From Heliocybe sulcata (Eukaryota > Basidiomycota > Agaricomycetes > Gloeophyllales > Gloeophyllaceae), in NCBI GenBank assembly GCA_004369045.1, contig ML213515.1:498401-562400 (forward strand): a DNA stretch of 64,000 nt, written 5' to 3'. The position numbers and the translations under genes are program-made. Of this stretch, positions 33,503 through 45,655 are shown one piece after another (position 1 is the stretch's first letter; every line of letters starts with the position of its first letter). The notes beneath the pieces were generated by a model. That model was not told the DNA's origin. It saw nothing but the letters and a program-made list of their open reading frames with translations, and made no database searches.

Positions 33503-35196
33503 CTACAGTTTCGGTATAGACGTCGGGTGGGATGGCGGAGGGAATGGGCGAAGATAATTGAGGTGTTGCAGCAAAGGAGGCCATCCTGGCACATGCCCCT
33601 CTTCTTGAGGATGGTCAAGCGAGGCTTGGGTAGGGCCGGACGTCCGGCCGGTAACTTGAGCGTTGCGATCCATCATAATGGCGTGTACCTGTTCCGACAA
33701 AGAAGTGAGCGGATGATATCCAATCGTAGGTGGAGTAAAAGAAAGCGTTGACGAGGTGGGAAGGTTCTCAACGCACCCGGAGAGCTCTCCTTCGGCAGCA
33801 GAACAGACTTGAGACCCACCTGCATGCGTAAGCCGTGCACGGCTGCTTTGACAACGCGCATTTCCTCTGACATCATCGCGCGGTCGGTATTCATTGTAAT
33901 CTCTGTGCGGCGCGCTAGGGAGTCTACGTTCGTTGAGACCGAGACGATGGATTCATGCAAGCCGGAGAGGGCGCCGAAGACGGTGGTGCTGAGGTTGAGG
34001 GGAGCGATGGGATTCGGATAGGATGCGGGGGCGTTGGAGGGGCTTGATTGAGGCTGCGGCGGGAGAGGTGCATGAGTGTGGGGCGGAGAGGGGTGCGGGT
34101 CGGTGGTGAAGGCGTTAGAGGGGTACATATTGGAGGTTAGGGCGGAGAGGTAAGCGTAGGTTTCGGGCGTGGCGGGGTCGTTGAGAGGCCAGGGAGCGGG
34201 AAGGCGGGGGACGGAGGGTTGGTCGATGTTTGTGTAATAGTCTTGTGGGGCCTCTGAGACTGAGGGCGGAGCACGGGAATGATAGTCCTCGGAGAGAGTG
34301 GGAAAGTCAAATGGGTTGCTCTGTTCGGTTTGGGTGGAAGGGGAATACACCTGTCCCGAGACGTGTCGATGGTCGAAGTAGGAAAGAGGAGACATGGACG
34401 ATGATGCGCTGTGGCTCTCGGGTCTGACCCAAGGCCCTAGGGCTGTCTTGACCGCTTGCATCTCTTTCGTGAGGATGCGGACGAGACCCTCTAGCGCTTC
34501 CACTCTTGTCTTGAGCAGGGTATTCTCTTCGGAAAGCCTAGCGTTGGCTTCACTAGTTGAGGACCTCGATGAGGACTGTGCGGGCGCAGATGCTGGCTCT
34601 GCTGTTTCGGAGAAATCATCTCTGCCTGGCACGTCTTTACTGTCGTGTCTGTGATGTCCTTGGCCCTTCCGTAGAATCATGGCATCGCATTCGTCGGCCT
34701 CACAAGGGACCCTAGTGTATCTACACGACTCCTTGAGATGGGACGCGAGAAGTTGTCGTTGACCAGTATATGTGCAGCCTGCATCGCGCTCTGGGCACTC
34801 GACAGATAATTCGTCGACTAGCTGCACCACCTGTTAATCGAGCGGCCACCTGAGTCATTACTATACGTACGTTTCGAACGACGGGATCGGCAGGAGCAAG
34901 ATCTCCGGGTACGAGCGGTGAGCGGTCCACAGGGCATTGAGGGGTGATACGAATGGAATGCAGGATACAGTCATAACAGAACGTATGCGCACAGGTTCGG
35001 GTGGTTGTTGGTTCAATAAACGGGGATCTTTCTGGCTGTCAGATATCGTTCTAAAGCACTGAGTTGCGGTTCATAATAGCGCACCTGCATATACAACATA
35101 TCTGTACGGCTTCAGTTGCGAGCGACAGTCCGCTGCTGTAGCTCTACTCACCAGGTTTGCGTCCACAATGCCCACATAGTTGTGCGTGGTAGCCAT
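33503..35196 (-). CDS. RING / TRAF-type zinc-finger protein (candidate E3 ubiquitin ligase)
   Basis: Exons (complement) are 35152-35196, a 17-nt micro-exon 35085-35101, 34871-35027, 33820-34830 and 33503-33688, giving 471 residues. The RING finger lies at residues 17-55: Cys17 and Cys20 (ICCIC, from the micro-exon), then Cys33, His35, Cys38, Cys41 and Cys52, with Asp55 at the last ligand position (CPVD). A TRAF-type zinc finger follows: ECPERDAGCTYTGQRQ, LASHLKESC and VPCEADECDAMI. A coiled coil (LSEENTLLKTRVEALEGLVR) and a long Pro/Ser-rich region come next, then the C-terminal MQVHAIMMDRNAQVTGR and the end SIPKL. This layout matches RING/TRAF ubiquitin ligases; the substrate is unknown. It is divergent from ATM1 with a 237-bp shared promoter. 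Confidence 0.85.
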
Positions 35197-35433
35197 CAGG
35201 TCCGTGATAATAGCAATTCGACTGGTATGCTATTTGGTACCTTCGCGATTATGGCTCGGGTAAAGTTAGGGTAAAAGGTATGTCGGACGACGCCGGCGCT
35301 TCTGGATCTGCATTCGTCACTTGTAAGTTGCAATCCCGCGCCATATGCGCCTGCGTTCACGCATGTTTCTTTCACTGTAATCTCGCATCTCTCATGCTCT
35401 AGAGGAGGTCGCCATTCTGGTTGACGACGAATC
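35197..35433. promoter_or_regulatory. Bidirectional promoter between the RING/TRAF gene and ATM1
   Basis: Only 237 bases separate the two start codons, so both promoters must lie here. No clear TATA box was seen on either strand. Confidence 0.6.
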
Positions 35434-38096
35434 ATGACCCTCCTGCTCAGAGCATCTCTACGAAGACCACCAGTTTGGGGCTTGGCCTTACAATCTCGGA
35501 CGTTCTCGAGCTGTTCTGTACGAGAAATCCAATTGCGGGCATGCATCGACTCAAAACGCGTTCGTAATCTCGGCTTGCCCAGTTCCTGTTTGCAGAGATT
35601 GTATCAGACAAGTTCTCCTACTTCGAAACCTCCGCAGGAGCCAAATGAGCAAGTTAAGCAACCCGCGAAGGACGCCGCAGCAGACTCCGTTTCTAATGCC
35701 CAACATCCCACCAACAAAGAGCAACGAAGAACCGATTGGAACATCATCAAGCAACTTGCGGTGAACATCTGGCCTCCGAACGATTGGTCTGTCCGAGGAA
35801 GAGTGCTGTTCGGTCTGGGATTGCTCGTCGGGGGGAAAGTACGCTGAGATGTCCAGAATTGGCTACCTACGATAACGGATGGTAATATCGCTGTATAGCT
35901 GCTGAATGTCCAAGTTCCCATCCTGTTCAAGAATATTATCGATGCGCTCAACTTGGATATCACGGCGAGCTCGACAGTTTGGGTCGTGTGCGGGTCTCTC
36001 GTCTTAGGCTGTGAGTAATCAACGACCGGCGCCCCCATGTGTAGCCGTTCAACGTCTCAGTCATTGTCACGTAATAGATGGTGCTGCACGAATTGGCGCA
36101 ACCCTGTTCGGCGAGCTACTTAACGCTGTATTTGCCTCCGTTGGTCAGGCTGCAGTGCGCAAAGTTGCCAGGGAGACCTTTGAACATCTCCTAAATCTCG
36201 ATCTCAAATTCCACCTATCGAGACAGACTGGAGGTCTTACACGAGCTATAGACCGAGGTACGAAGTGAGTGAAAGCTTTACTTGGATATGCTAGCGGCGA
36301 CTCATGGACCGTAGAGGTATCACTTTCATTCTGCAAGCTGTTATATTTCGTATTGTCCCTACTGCCCTTGAGATTTCGCTCGTGTGCGGTATTCTGGTAT
36401 GTTGCACGATTGATATTATTACATACGATTTAGACGAGAACGGATCGTTTAGTCATACAAATTCGGATGGGATTTTGCGGCAATCACGGCTGTTACAATG
36501 GCTGCATACACTTGGTTTACGGTGCGGACGACGTCTTGGCGGTCAGTGTTCGACCCTCACGAAGTTATCCACGTTCTTATGATTAGGATGCAGCACTCGA
36601 TTCCGTCGAGAAGCAAACCAAGCGGACAACAAAGCTGCCACTGTTGCCGTAGACTCCCTTATCAACTACGAAGCGGTCAAAGTAGGCCCTTTGCTCTTCC
36701 CAAGAAAGAGAATGTTAATAGCTCCATCTATATATCTAGCACTTCAATAACGAGAACTACGAGATCTCTCAGTACGATACGCACCTAAGCGCATACGAGA
36801 AAGCCTCCATCAAAATCAGCACGTCGCTCGCATACCTGAACTCTGGACAGAATATCATTTTCTCCAGCGCACTGACCGCAATGATGTTCCTAGCTGCTCA
36901 AGGAGTAATGAATGGTAACTGCCCAGGATACAAGTTTACTTCAGACTGTTCGGCTCACTGGTGACGCTAGGTACAATGACGGTTGGTGACTTGGTCATGG
37001 CCAACCAGCTCGTGTTCCAGCTATCGCTGCCATTAAACTTCTTGGGTACTATATACCGAGAGATGAGGCAGAGCCTGCTTGACATGGAGACCCTGTTCAA
37101 TCTCACGAGCCAGAACCAACCGCCGAAGGTACGCATGCTCTACTAGGTGGCTTATTCATCGCGGTACGCTGACATCACTACCAGGATGCTCCCAGCGCCA
37201 AACCGCTTGACTTCCGTGGAGGGTCCATCCGCTTTGAAAACGTTAACTTCGGATACCACCCCGACCGCCCCATCTTCCGTAACCTTTCCTTCACCGTCCC
37301 CGCAGGGAAGAGAGTTGCCATCGTCGGTCCTTCAGGCTGCGGCAAGTCCACCGTCTTCCGGCTTCTCTTCCGCTTCTACGACCCCGCCTCCGGGCGCATC
37401 TTCCTTGATGACCAGGAGATCCGTTCCGTCACTATCGAGAGTCTAAGGAAGGCGATCGGGGTCGTCCCGCAGGATACACCGCTGTTCCATGCGGATATAA
37501 TGCACAATGTGAGATATGGGCGGTTAGATGCGAGTGACGAGGAGGTCGTGGAGGCGGCGAGGAAGGCGAGGGTGCATGAAACTGTTGCGAGCTTGCCGGA
37601 GGGGTATGGTACGAAGGTTGGCGAGAGGGGCTTGATGATTAGTGGAGGCGAGAAGCAGAGGCTGGCGATTGCTAGGGTGTTGCTGAAGGACCCACCTATC
37701 CTTTTCTTTGATGAAGCGGTGAGCTTTAGAGTGGTCTCGATCGCGACAGCCATTCTAATTGACTCTCCCAGACTTCCGCACTTGACGCTCACACCGAAAA
37801 CGAGATCATGCGTAGTATTGATTCAACGCTTCTTGACAAACAAAGGACGAGCATATTCATTGCTCACCGCTTACGGACTATCAGTGATTCGGGTTAGTAG
37901 CTCAGTCCCATACGACATCCTAGCGCGCTGACGAGTCACTCTAGACTTGATCATAGTTTTAAAGGAAGGACAGGTAGTCGAGCAAGGCACACATGAGCAG
38001 CTGCTCCGCCAGGGCGGGCTCTATTACCGAATGTGGGCGGAGCAGGCTTCGGACACGTTTGTTGAAGAGGCGGAGGATACTGAAACCTCGCTGTAG
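35434..38096 (+). CDS. ATM1: Mitochondrial ABC transporter Atm1 (ABCB7 type)
   Basis: A half-size ABC exporter of the mitochondrial inner membrane that supplies a sulfur/glutathione compound for cytosolic Fe-S cluster assembly (family knowledge). The N-terminus is basic and Ser/Arg-rich ([20 protein letters not shown]), fitting a mitochondrial targeting sequence. The membrane domain includes [44 protein letters not shown] with [18 protein letters not shown], and SINYEAVK-like sequence followed by HFNNENYE. The ATPase domain has Walker [10 protein letters not shown], a Q-loop in VVPQDTPLF, signature [15 protein letters not shown], Walker B ILFFDEA, D-loop SALD (across an intron) and H-loop FIAHRL. 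The last exon ends EDTETSL. About nine short introns are present. All catalytic motifs are intact. Confidence 0.95.
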
Positions 38097-38642
38097 TCCG
38101 CGATAGTGGATTACCGTAATACAGCGAAATGAAACTGAGCAAGAGCGTGCATCAAGACGACATCCTGCGAGTTGCAATTGATGAGCATCAGAGCCCGCCA
38201 CTGGAGGATTCCCCCAGGAAGTCGCTCCTTCCTTACAATAACCTGCGAATGTGGCTGTGGCTTAAGCGCTTAAACGTTGTCGGAAGCGGTGTGGAAGAGC
38301 AATAACCTCGAATCTAAGTGGACTGTACCGTGGCGCACCTCCTGGCTGTCGGTATATCTTGCCGCGTTGGACTTCCAAATTTCACGGTTTAGACGGACCT
38401 AATCCAATCAACATCTACATTTGATTGGTATAATCAGCATGTCAGCATGTGCAGTCGTGCAACATGCACCGAACGGCCTCTACGTAAAACAAATAAAACG
38501 ACCATCGTATACAATCTCTGGATGATGTCTCCTCGACCGTTGCTCGGACCATCACTGGGCACAAGGACTGAGACATTACCATTTGCCTCTCTGCATGACT
38601 GCTCTCGTCGCTTTAGACGTCACAGCGTCATGGGTCTAGTTT
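38097..38642. other. Intergenic region between convergent genes
   Basis: This is the shared 3' flank of ATM1 and the FetB-like gene. No gene was recognised. Confidence 0.6.
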
Positions 38643-39956
38643 TCAACCGCTAGATACCAGGAAGTATCCCCCACGACCATTGACAGTGCGGCCTCCGCTG
38701 CCATTGCCATTCATCTCCAGCAGACCAACTTGGTCCTCGCCGTTCAAGCCACTGTTCACCTCCTTGCCCTTGCCTCTCCCGCCTCTCAGCAACCCGACGA
38801 GGTTCCGGAAGGACCCTACGAGCCTTTCCCATAGCCAGTTCCTCCCACGCCAGATCGCGTGAGGCCGGGAATCCATCCTGTCCGAGCGGATGCGGTGATC
38901 GCCGTCAATCATGACTCTCATTGCGAGGGATGCAGAGACGATCGATGCGAGCGCTGTGCAAGACGATATCATAAACATGATGACCATCTGCAGCTTCGCC
39001 GCCTGGTCAACGGAGGTTCCGCCCAGGATGGCACCTGTCATCATTCCTGGAATGGAGATGAGGCCGATAACACTAGCGATAATGGTAAGCATGTAATGTA
39101 TTAGGGCCGCGTGCTGACGAACCTCAATTGGTTGATGTTCGGCGTTAGAGCAAGCCTGAGAGCCTCTCGGACCATGGGCTTGGATGACTCGAATCGAGAT
39201 GCACCGAAGGCGAGGTATACCTCCACCTTATCCTTATTTTCGCTGCAGTAGATGCTACTCTGAGCAATAGAATGTCGAAGCGAGACTTGGACGTACTGCA
39301 ATTCCTTGAGAACGTATGAAACGGCCACGTTGATTCCCGACACAGTACCACCACACAACATACCAATGATAGGCACTGACAAGTTGCAATCGGTCATTCC
39401 ACGATCGCGGAACATTCAAGGCAAGAAGACGGACCGTATTGTGCCGGTGTCCATACCGGTGTTATACCCATGGCAAATCGAGCGCCGATGAGGGAGACAG
39501 GCACCGTCGCACTCATCATGGAGATGAGGATGGAAGGAAACTAAGCGCACAGAAGATGAGATTGTGCATCGGTGGAATATGGTACATCTGATCTCACCAT
39601 ATGCTCAAATCGTCGTTTGGACTTGTTCAGGACTGACGATGAAGTGCTTAGACTCTCAAGCATCCAGACCGCTGCCGAAAACACGTACCTGTCTCCGAAG
39701 TGCCCAACACGTTCAAGAGGCAAGCTATGCCACCGACAGCCCATGGATTATTTGTCTCGAAGATCTGCTTAAGGAGCAGACCCATGATGGCGAGCTGGAA
39801 AATGCATCGTAGTGCAGCGGTAAACAGAGCGCTTCCGATTCCCAGTCTAAAGTTGTAGGACAGAAACGAGTTGAACATAACAAAAGTGAGGCCGAGGGCG
39901 ACATTGAGCCAATTGAGGTGGGTCTGGTCTCCAATGGGGCTGTTTCCTGTGTCCAT
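38643..39956 (-). CDS. UPF0014 / FetB-like ABC permease
   Basis: A polytopic membrane protein of the UPF0014 family, which includes bacterial FetB (iron export) and plant STAR2/ALS3. The start at 39956 gives MDTGNSPIGDQ, then NWLNVALGLTFVMFNSFLSY, LRCIFQLAIMGLLLKQIFE and ACLLNVLGTSET. Small exons follow: KSKRRFEHM, PSILISMMSATVPVS, and then VPIIGMLCGGTVSGINVAVS. The region VEVYLAFGASRFESSKPMVR is the conserved cytoplasmic coupling loop, and LISIPGMMTGAILGGTSVDQ is the family hallmark. The C-terminal ~70 residues are hydrophilic and Gly/Asn-rich, longer than in bacterial forms. No ATPase is fused; the partner in fungi is unknown. It is convergent with ATM1. The substrate (iron or another metal) is inferred from family only. 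Confidence 0.85.
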
Positions 39957-42064
39957 AGCTGGTCGTGTCTGGAGGAGGTCGTTTAAGGAGTTCGTTGAGG
40001 AAGGGCCTGAAAAGAGTCCGAAGCAGAGAGGGTCGCTGCTTGGTCTGCGGTGGTGCTGGTCCGAGGCGGTAACAGAAACAGCAACGCGCGTCCTTACTCT
40101 GCCATAAATACTCGCCGGAAGAAGCGGACAGATTGTGTAAAGTCACATATAGCATAAAGCGTCTTCAGGAGTAGGGACATCTCTATCCTCCGACGAGGCA
40201 TTTCCCACACCCGGGCAACACTGGCAGCCGTCTCAATGGCGGGTTTCCACGCGTTCCCCACCATCTCGCAAAGAAGGGCACGATGCAAGGGATATTGGTA
40301 AGAGGAATGATGCTCACGAGAAAGACAGGTCATTCCCAGGTCTTGTGAACTGATCCAAGTTATCAGATATCCTATAGGCCTCAAGTCTGGCGCATTACTC
40401 GGTTCGTCGGCACTATGGGGCCGGATGGGGAGTATGAGACAGTATCCAGCCTGGAGTCCTCATTTATATGATCCCAGCGTACCATAGAGGAGCATTGCAG
40501 CGGTGAAGAGGAACATGCACATGGCCAGGGTTAGGAGGACTGGGGCGAGCGTAGGATGATCAAAGTACGAAAGAAGAAGGCGAGGAAGATGGCACAGCTA
40601 TTTGAGAACCGAGAAAGAGTTATTTGCGTCCAATTTGAATACCGCAGCTCAACCACTTACATTCCAGAGATTACAAACGAGACCAAAATACCTTGATGGG
40701 TAACATGCCTCGGGGTCTTTCTGTGCGGGCTGGCATCTCCGACCGGCCTTTACCTTCCACATTCACCTCCTGCCATGATACGCGTGACTTGTTCGCCGCT
40801 ACCAGATATGGGTATATTTAGCTCGAACGAACGAGAACTAGCGGGAATCTAGTTTCATATGCAAAGGACTGCAATGAAAAATCGGCGAGAATGAATGAAT
40901 GCATCGGCCCTGCGCCGACATTGCACCGTACTCAGAGTCAACTTGTACGAGAGAAGTCAATCAGGATCTTCTCGGACCGTGAGCGCCAAGACTTACTGGG
41001 AATATGAAATCCTCCAATACGAGCCTCCGCTACCTCGATGCGGAGGGAGTTAAGTGGGCGCAATCGTTTCTAGGCGACAGGTGCTAGTGACAAAAACTGT
41101 ACTTGCACAGGGCGCTGGTCCAGTGGACAAGCTGACCGGCTGCCGCTGTAACTCAGGACCGCCGATAGACGTAAGACGGGCCCCTGTGATCTCGATGGTC
41201 TTGTGTAGTGTGCATGGTTTGCCGTAAAATATGACAACAGTGGATCAGATGCATACGAGGAAGCCATAGGCACATTCGATGTCTCGTTGATGAGGTCGTA
41301 TCGTCGAAGTCTGACAACCCTTTCTCTAGCTGGCGGCAGACATCGACATCGTGTAAGTCACCCACTGCAGCTTGTGTCCAGTAGGGGGACTTCAGCTTCC
41401 AAAAGCAGGACGATGGCTAGCAAAAGGACTCAGACGCCGTACCACAGGGCTGCCCAGAACTATGGTAGAGCACTCCAGCTCCGCGGCAGAGGATAGTACC
41501 GCAGTCCATGGTATCCCACCTAATAGATAAGAATACAGGCATGTCTGAATAAAATATTACTCTTGATAAGTAAAGTGGCTCGCGTGCGATATTATGTACC
41601 TACTTCGACTTGAAGTTCGAGTATATGTGGCCGGAGGTAAGTCCCGCATCCAAGAAATAGTGTCTTGCGTGGCATAATATCCAATATTATCCTCAGCAAA
41701 AACATAGTATGAAGCCTTAGCGTATGAAGCTTGGCATCCAACGGCATCGGTCGAGCTGATCTATTTAGACCGTCCTCTCGCTTCAATACCAGTACCCAGT
41801 CAAGTCAAGTCCGAATGTTTATCACTTCAAGAGTTTTATGCCATATTCAGGTATTTGCAAGCAGAAAGTCGAGAGCGCTTGTACATGGCGAGACCGCTGA
41901 ATTCCGGCCCCTCAGGCGCCGAGGCATTCGAACTTACACCAAATATGCGCAAATACAAATGTGGCACAACATGCAGACTGAGACGACTCATCACAACACA
42001 CCCTTAAACCATCTGCACACTGATTTACTGAGAATCTCAGGCGCTTGTATGATAGCGAATTGAG
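39957..42064. other. Intergenic region, partly with possible coding sequence
   Basis: About 40.1-40.8 kb may hold a minus-strand membrane-protein gene (listed separately). The rest, 40.85-42.06 kb, has only short overlapping open frames without domains. Confidence 0.4.
40095..40820 (-). CDS. Possible minus-strand membrane protein gene or relic
   Basis: Reading the complement from about 40780, a frame GKGRSEMPARTERPRGMLPI can be spliced to an exon reading LLLSYFDHPTLAPVLLTLAM and on through FLFTAAMLLYG, a convincing membrane helix. Further downstream, 40094-40384 is open and contains LLCEMVGNAWKPAIETAASV and LLLKTLYAICDF. I could not fix a start, a stop or all junctions, and I do not recognise the family. 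It could instead be a decayed gene or an unspliced 5' region of the FetB-like gene. Confidence 0.25.
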
Positions 42065-45000
42065 ATGGACATGGTGCGCTTTTTCTGCCTATTTCCCGGT
42101 ATTGGCTGAACCTTGTTGCAGTTATATGGCCGACACCGCAGATCCATTGTGGATATTGAAGGAGAACTATTACGCATCTTCTACGAGCACCCCGAATCCC
42201 ATGAGAACGATCACGGTCAACCGGTTATACCAGCACACCACCTTGTGGATGTATTCCGCACATATTCGGAAAACCACGATGGTCTGGAGCTCATTACAAC
42301 CGAGGAGGAGGAGCAGTTGAACCAGTTGATCGAGAGCAACCCGGGACTGGAAGTAACCCCGCAAGTGCTCCTCGAGTTTATAGCGATGCGCGCAGCTGCG
42401 AAGGCGCACGAGGAGGCTGAGGCGGGTAATAGTCATAATGAGAGCGAGCAACAAGAAGGGCAGGAACGTGAGGAGGAAAGTGGGTCAGGTTCGGACGGGG
42501 AACGTGGCAGGTCAGAGTACTGGGAGGGACGGAGCGGGTACCACTCGCGATCTTCGAGTGAGGACTCTGCAGGTACGTCCGTGTATAGGAGCAGACCGCC
42601 CTCCCGAGGTCCGCCTCTACCTCCGAAGACGCCCAGCAACCCCTCTACCCCATTCGACGCCAGTCGGAGGCAGAGAACTACCCCGCTTGGCCCGCCGTCG
42701 AGCTGGACTGCTAAGAGACCAACCCCGGCTTCGCGAAGGCGGAGCGTGGACGGCGGTCACTCGCGTGCCATGAGCGATTCCGAGGTACGTGTATACGCAA
42801 CTATGCCACTCATGATACAAGCATCTCATGCGATCCCTTTCTCCCAGTTCACGTCTGACAGCCCCAGCTCTCACAGTAACCGATCTGGGCGACGGTCGCG
42901 CGCTCCCTCGAACCCCTCGTCTCCCAAATCGCACTCGACCCCGACTCTTCCTACCCTGGACAGTTTCACCGACGCACCTCCATCTTCATTCAGCCGACCT
43001 CCCTCTCGCCCTCAGTCCCGTTCTGAGTCTCGCACGTCACAGCGTTCCAACAGCTTTGGTAGCCGCATGTTCAGGACTCCCTCCCCGCACGGGGACGACC
43101 CTCGTCTGGGTCCAGGCATCACGCCCCCCTCTCCCGAGATTGACATAAGCAGCCATGTCTTTCGGCGCCGAGGAAGCCAGCAACAAGATGCTCACGAGGA
43201 CCTCTCCCATGGAGTCAACTCTCTTCCTATGCCTCGAGGCTCGGATTCTGACGATTCTGACTCTGACAACGAGGATCGCACTCTCGGCTTGGTTATGGAT
43301 CGGTCTGCTGCATCATCTCTCGTTTCGCTGGAGCCGAATGAGCGACTGGAGGCGTTGCAGAAGACAAATCAGGAGATGGGGCGCAAACTTATGGAGGCAG
43401 AGCGTATGCTTCAACTTAGGCTGAATGAGCATGAGCTGGAGCTGGAGGAAATGCAGGGACGGCTGGAAGAGGCAAAGAGCGAGCTCAGTGCAACGAAGAG
43501 GGAAGAGAAGGAGTTAAGAGCGAAAGAGGTTCGTCCTGCGATTACTCGGCCCGCGGCCCTCCTCATTGTCATGGCTGACGAGGCATGTTTGCATTTTACA
43601 GAAACAGAACTCTTCTCAGATCTTGGCTCTCGAATCCGAAATTGCTAAGCTCCAGAAGAGTTTGGATAACTCCCGGACAGCCTACCAGAGTCTGCAGAAG
43701 CAGTACCAGGAGCAGTGCGGTAAGTAATACACCTTCTCTACCTGTAGTTTGCTTTCGCTGAACTGTTATCGTAAAGCCGAGTCCGAACGTTACCGGAATG
43801 CTCTCCGGCGTCGTGATGAAGAGATCAAGGACCTTCAAGAAGCCTCCGCCCTCCAATCCCTCGAAGCGCAGAAACTTTTGCGCGAGTCGGACAACTATGA
43901 GGAGCGCATCAACTTCCTCGAGGCCGAGCTCGTCGCTGCTCAACAGACCCACGCTCAATTGGAAGAGCAGAAACAGGAGAACATGCTCCTGAAGGAAACC
44001 ATTGACCGTATGCGGTTTGATATGGATGAGTTGCGGACGAGCGCGACGAGCCACACTCAGGGTGCCTCGGGCACCGGCGCGAGCGCGAAGAATACGATCA
44101 GTAAGAGTTTGGGAGCGGAGTTATTGGGCAAGATGAAGGATGTGATGTGGAGTGGGGACGAGGAGGAGGAGGAGAGCGGAAACGAAGGCGAGGAAAGCGA
44201 GGCAACTACTGCTGTGGAGGAGACGGAGTCGAGCGGGACGGAGGGTGAAGATGTTATTCAGACTATCATAACTCGAACGAAGAAGGTCAGCTACACTTCT
44301 CTTCAACTGGTTCATTGTTTGACCGATGATGTTTCAGAGAGTTGCTCGTTCCGGCAAGGTCGAAAAGGTCAACGTCCAGGAAGTCAAGGAGTACACGGAG
44401 GAGGCTACGCAATACGAACCGTCGGAGTTCTTCGCATGCGGCTCTACCCAGACGGACCCCGAACCAAAGGTTTTTACTGCATCCACGGACGTTCAAACCG
44501 AAGCTCCACCCGCACAAGGTGAGATCCAGACCGAGACCGAGCCTTTGCCAGCCCCTGTTGCTAAAGTCACTGTCGACGTGGATGTGCAAACTGATCTTGT
44601 CGCGGCGGCTGTCTCCACACACGATGAAGATGCCCTGGCTTCGTCTTCTTCGACTGCTTCCCCTCCCACACCTAAAGCTCTCGTTCCCGACCTGCCACCT
44701 TCGTACAGCCAAACACAGGAGGACGAGAAAGCATTGCGAATCGCTGCCGAAACTCTTCACAAATGGCACCCTGGCGTCACAGGGCCGTTCGAAACCGTTG
44801 CGACTGGCGTGTCTGAGGACGCCATCGAGGAGTGGAAAGCGCTGAAGAAGGAACTCGGTGTTGACTGCATCGTTATCGACAAGATCATCGAAGACTCGCC
44901 CAAGACCGGCGAGAACCGTTCTCCCAAGGACCACAAGCGGCGCAAGAGCGGTCGATTCTACAATATCTACAACACCTATGTTTACGGAAGCAAGGACGGC

Positions 45001-45273
45001 AACGACTCGTCCATCCCCGGCGGTGTCGCGACTCAAGTCCTCTTATGTGTGGGGGTGTCAGCTCTGTGCCTATTGGCGATGAGGCCTATGATCGCCCCTC
45101 ACGCTTACGTCCACACTGGCCCCTCATATTATGATCGCATGGCCTGGAATAGCTTTAATGCCATGTACCCTCATGCTGAGGGCTTCTCGCCGGATGGCAC
45201 GGCGGCCGTATGGAATCTTTTTGGTCGTTTGGGAGGTGGTGCTGCTAGGATTGCGAGGGGCTGGCCCACATGA
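42065..45273 (+). CDS. Coiled-coil, LC8-motif, tail-anchored-like protein
   Basis: Exons are 42065-42073 (MDM, tentative), 42122-42784, 42848-43528, 43602-43719, 43777-44285 and 44338-45273, giving 971 residues. The N-terminus has a helical segment (RRSIVDIEGELLRIFYEHPE), then a long Ser/Arg/Pro-rich disordered region. A coiled coil of roughly 200 residues follows (NERLEALQKTNQEMGRKLME onward, across three exons), then an acidic patch. Four [TVI]-Q-T motifs lie at residues 697-745, each followed by Asp or Glu: STQTD, DVQTE, EIQTE, DVQTD. This is the binding signature of dynein light chain LC8. One membrane segment (VLLCVGVSALCLLAM, near 893-910) is followed by about 60 residues. The gene resembles a membrane adaptor or tether; the family is unrecognised beyond this. 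Confidence 0.75.
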
Positions 45274-45655
45274 TCTGACAGTCGAACGAGGGAATTAATT
45301 CAGATCTTATGACATTTATGCCCTGTGCTGATTATTTATCTTCCGGTTCCTGTCCCCTGCTCGCTTTATTCTTGTCTTTATGGCTGGTGTTGGTGTTGTT
45401 TTGATATGTTATATGTGAAAGAGTCTTGTACAATGCTGTGTCATAATCATCACGCATGATACCTTTAGCATAGCCAGCCCATAATATTGATTACCAACCC
45501 TGAGGGATAGGACCATGAATCCCGGAGCGTAAGGGAACGCATGAGGAAGGAATGAATAGTGTAAATGCTGGAAAGGGTATATGTAACGAAAATACATCAG
45601 TCCGTATTCTATGACTTCTCTTCATCCTCTATGTCGTCTATTGCTTGATTTTGTG
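45274..45655. other. Intergenic region between convergent genes
   Basis: This is the shared 3' flank of the coiled-coil gene and the kinase gene. No gene was recognised. Confidence 0.6.

Noticed and set aside
41881-41960. Possible tRNA B-box-like GGCATTCGAAC
   Set aside because: No matching A box, anticodon stem or acceptor stem could be folded around it.
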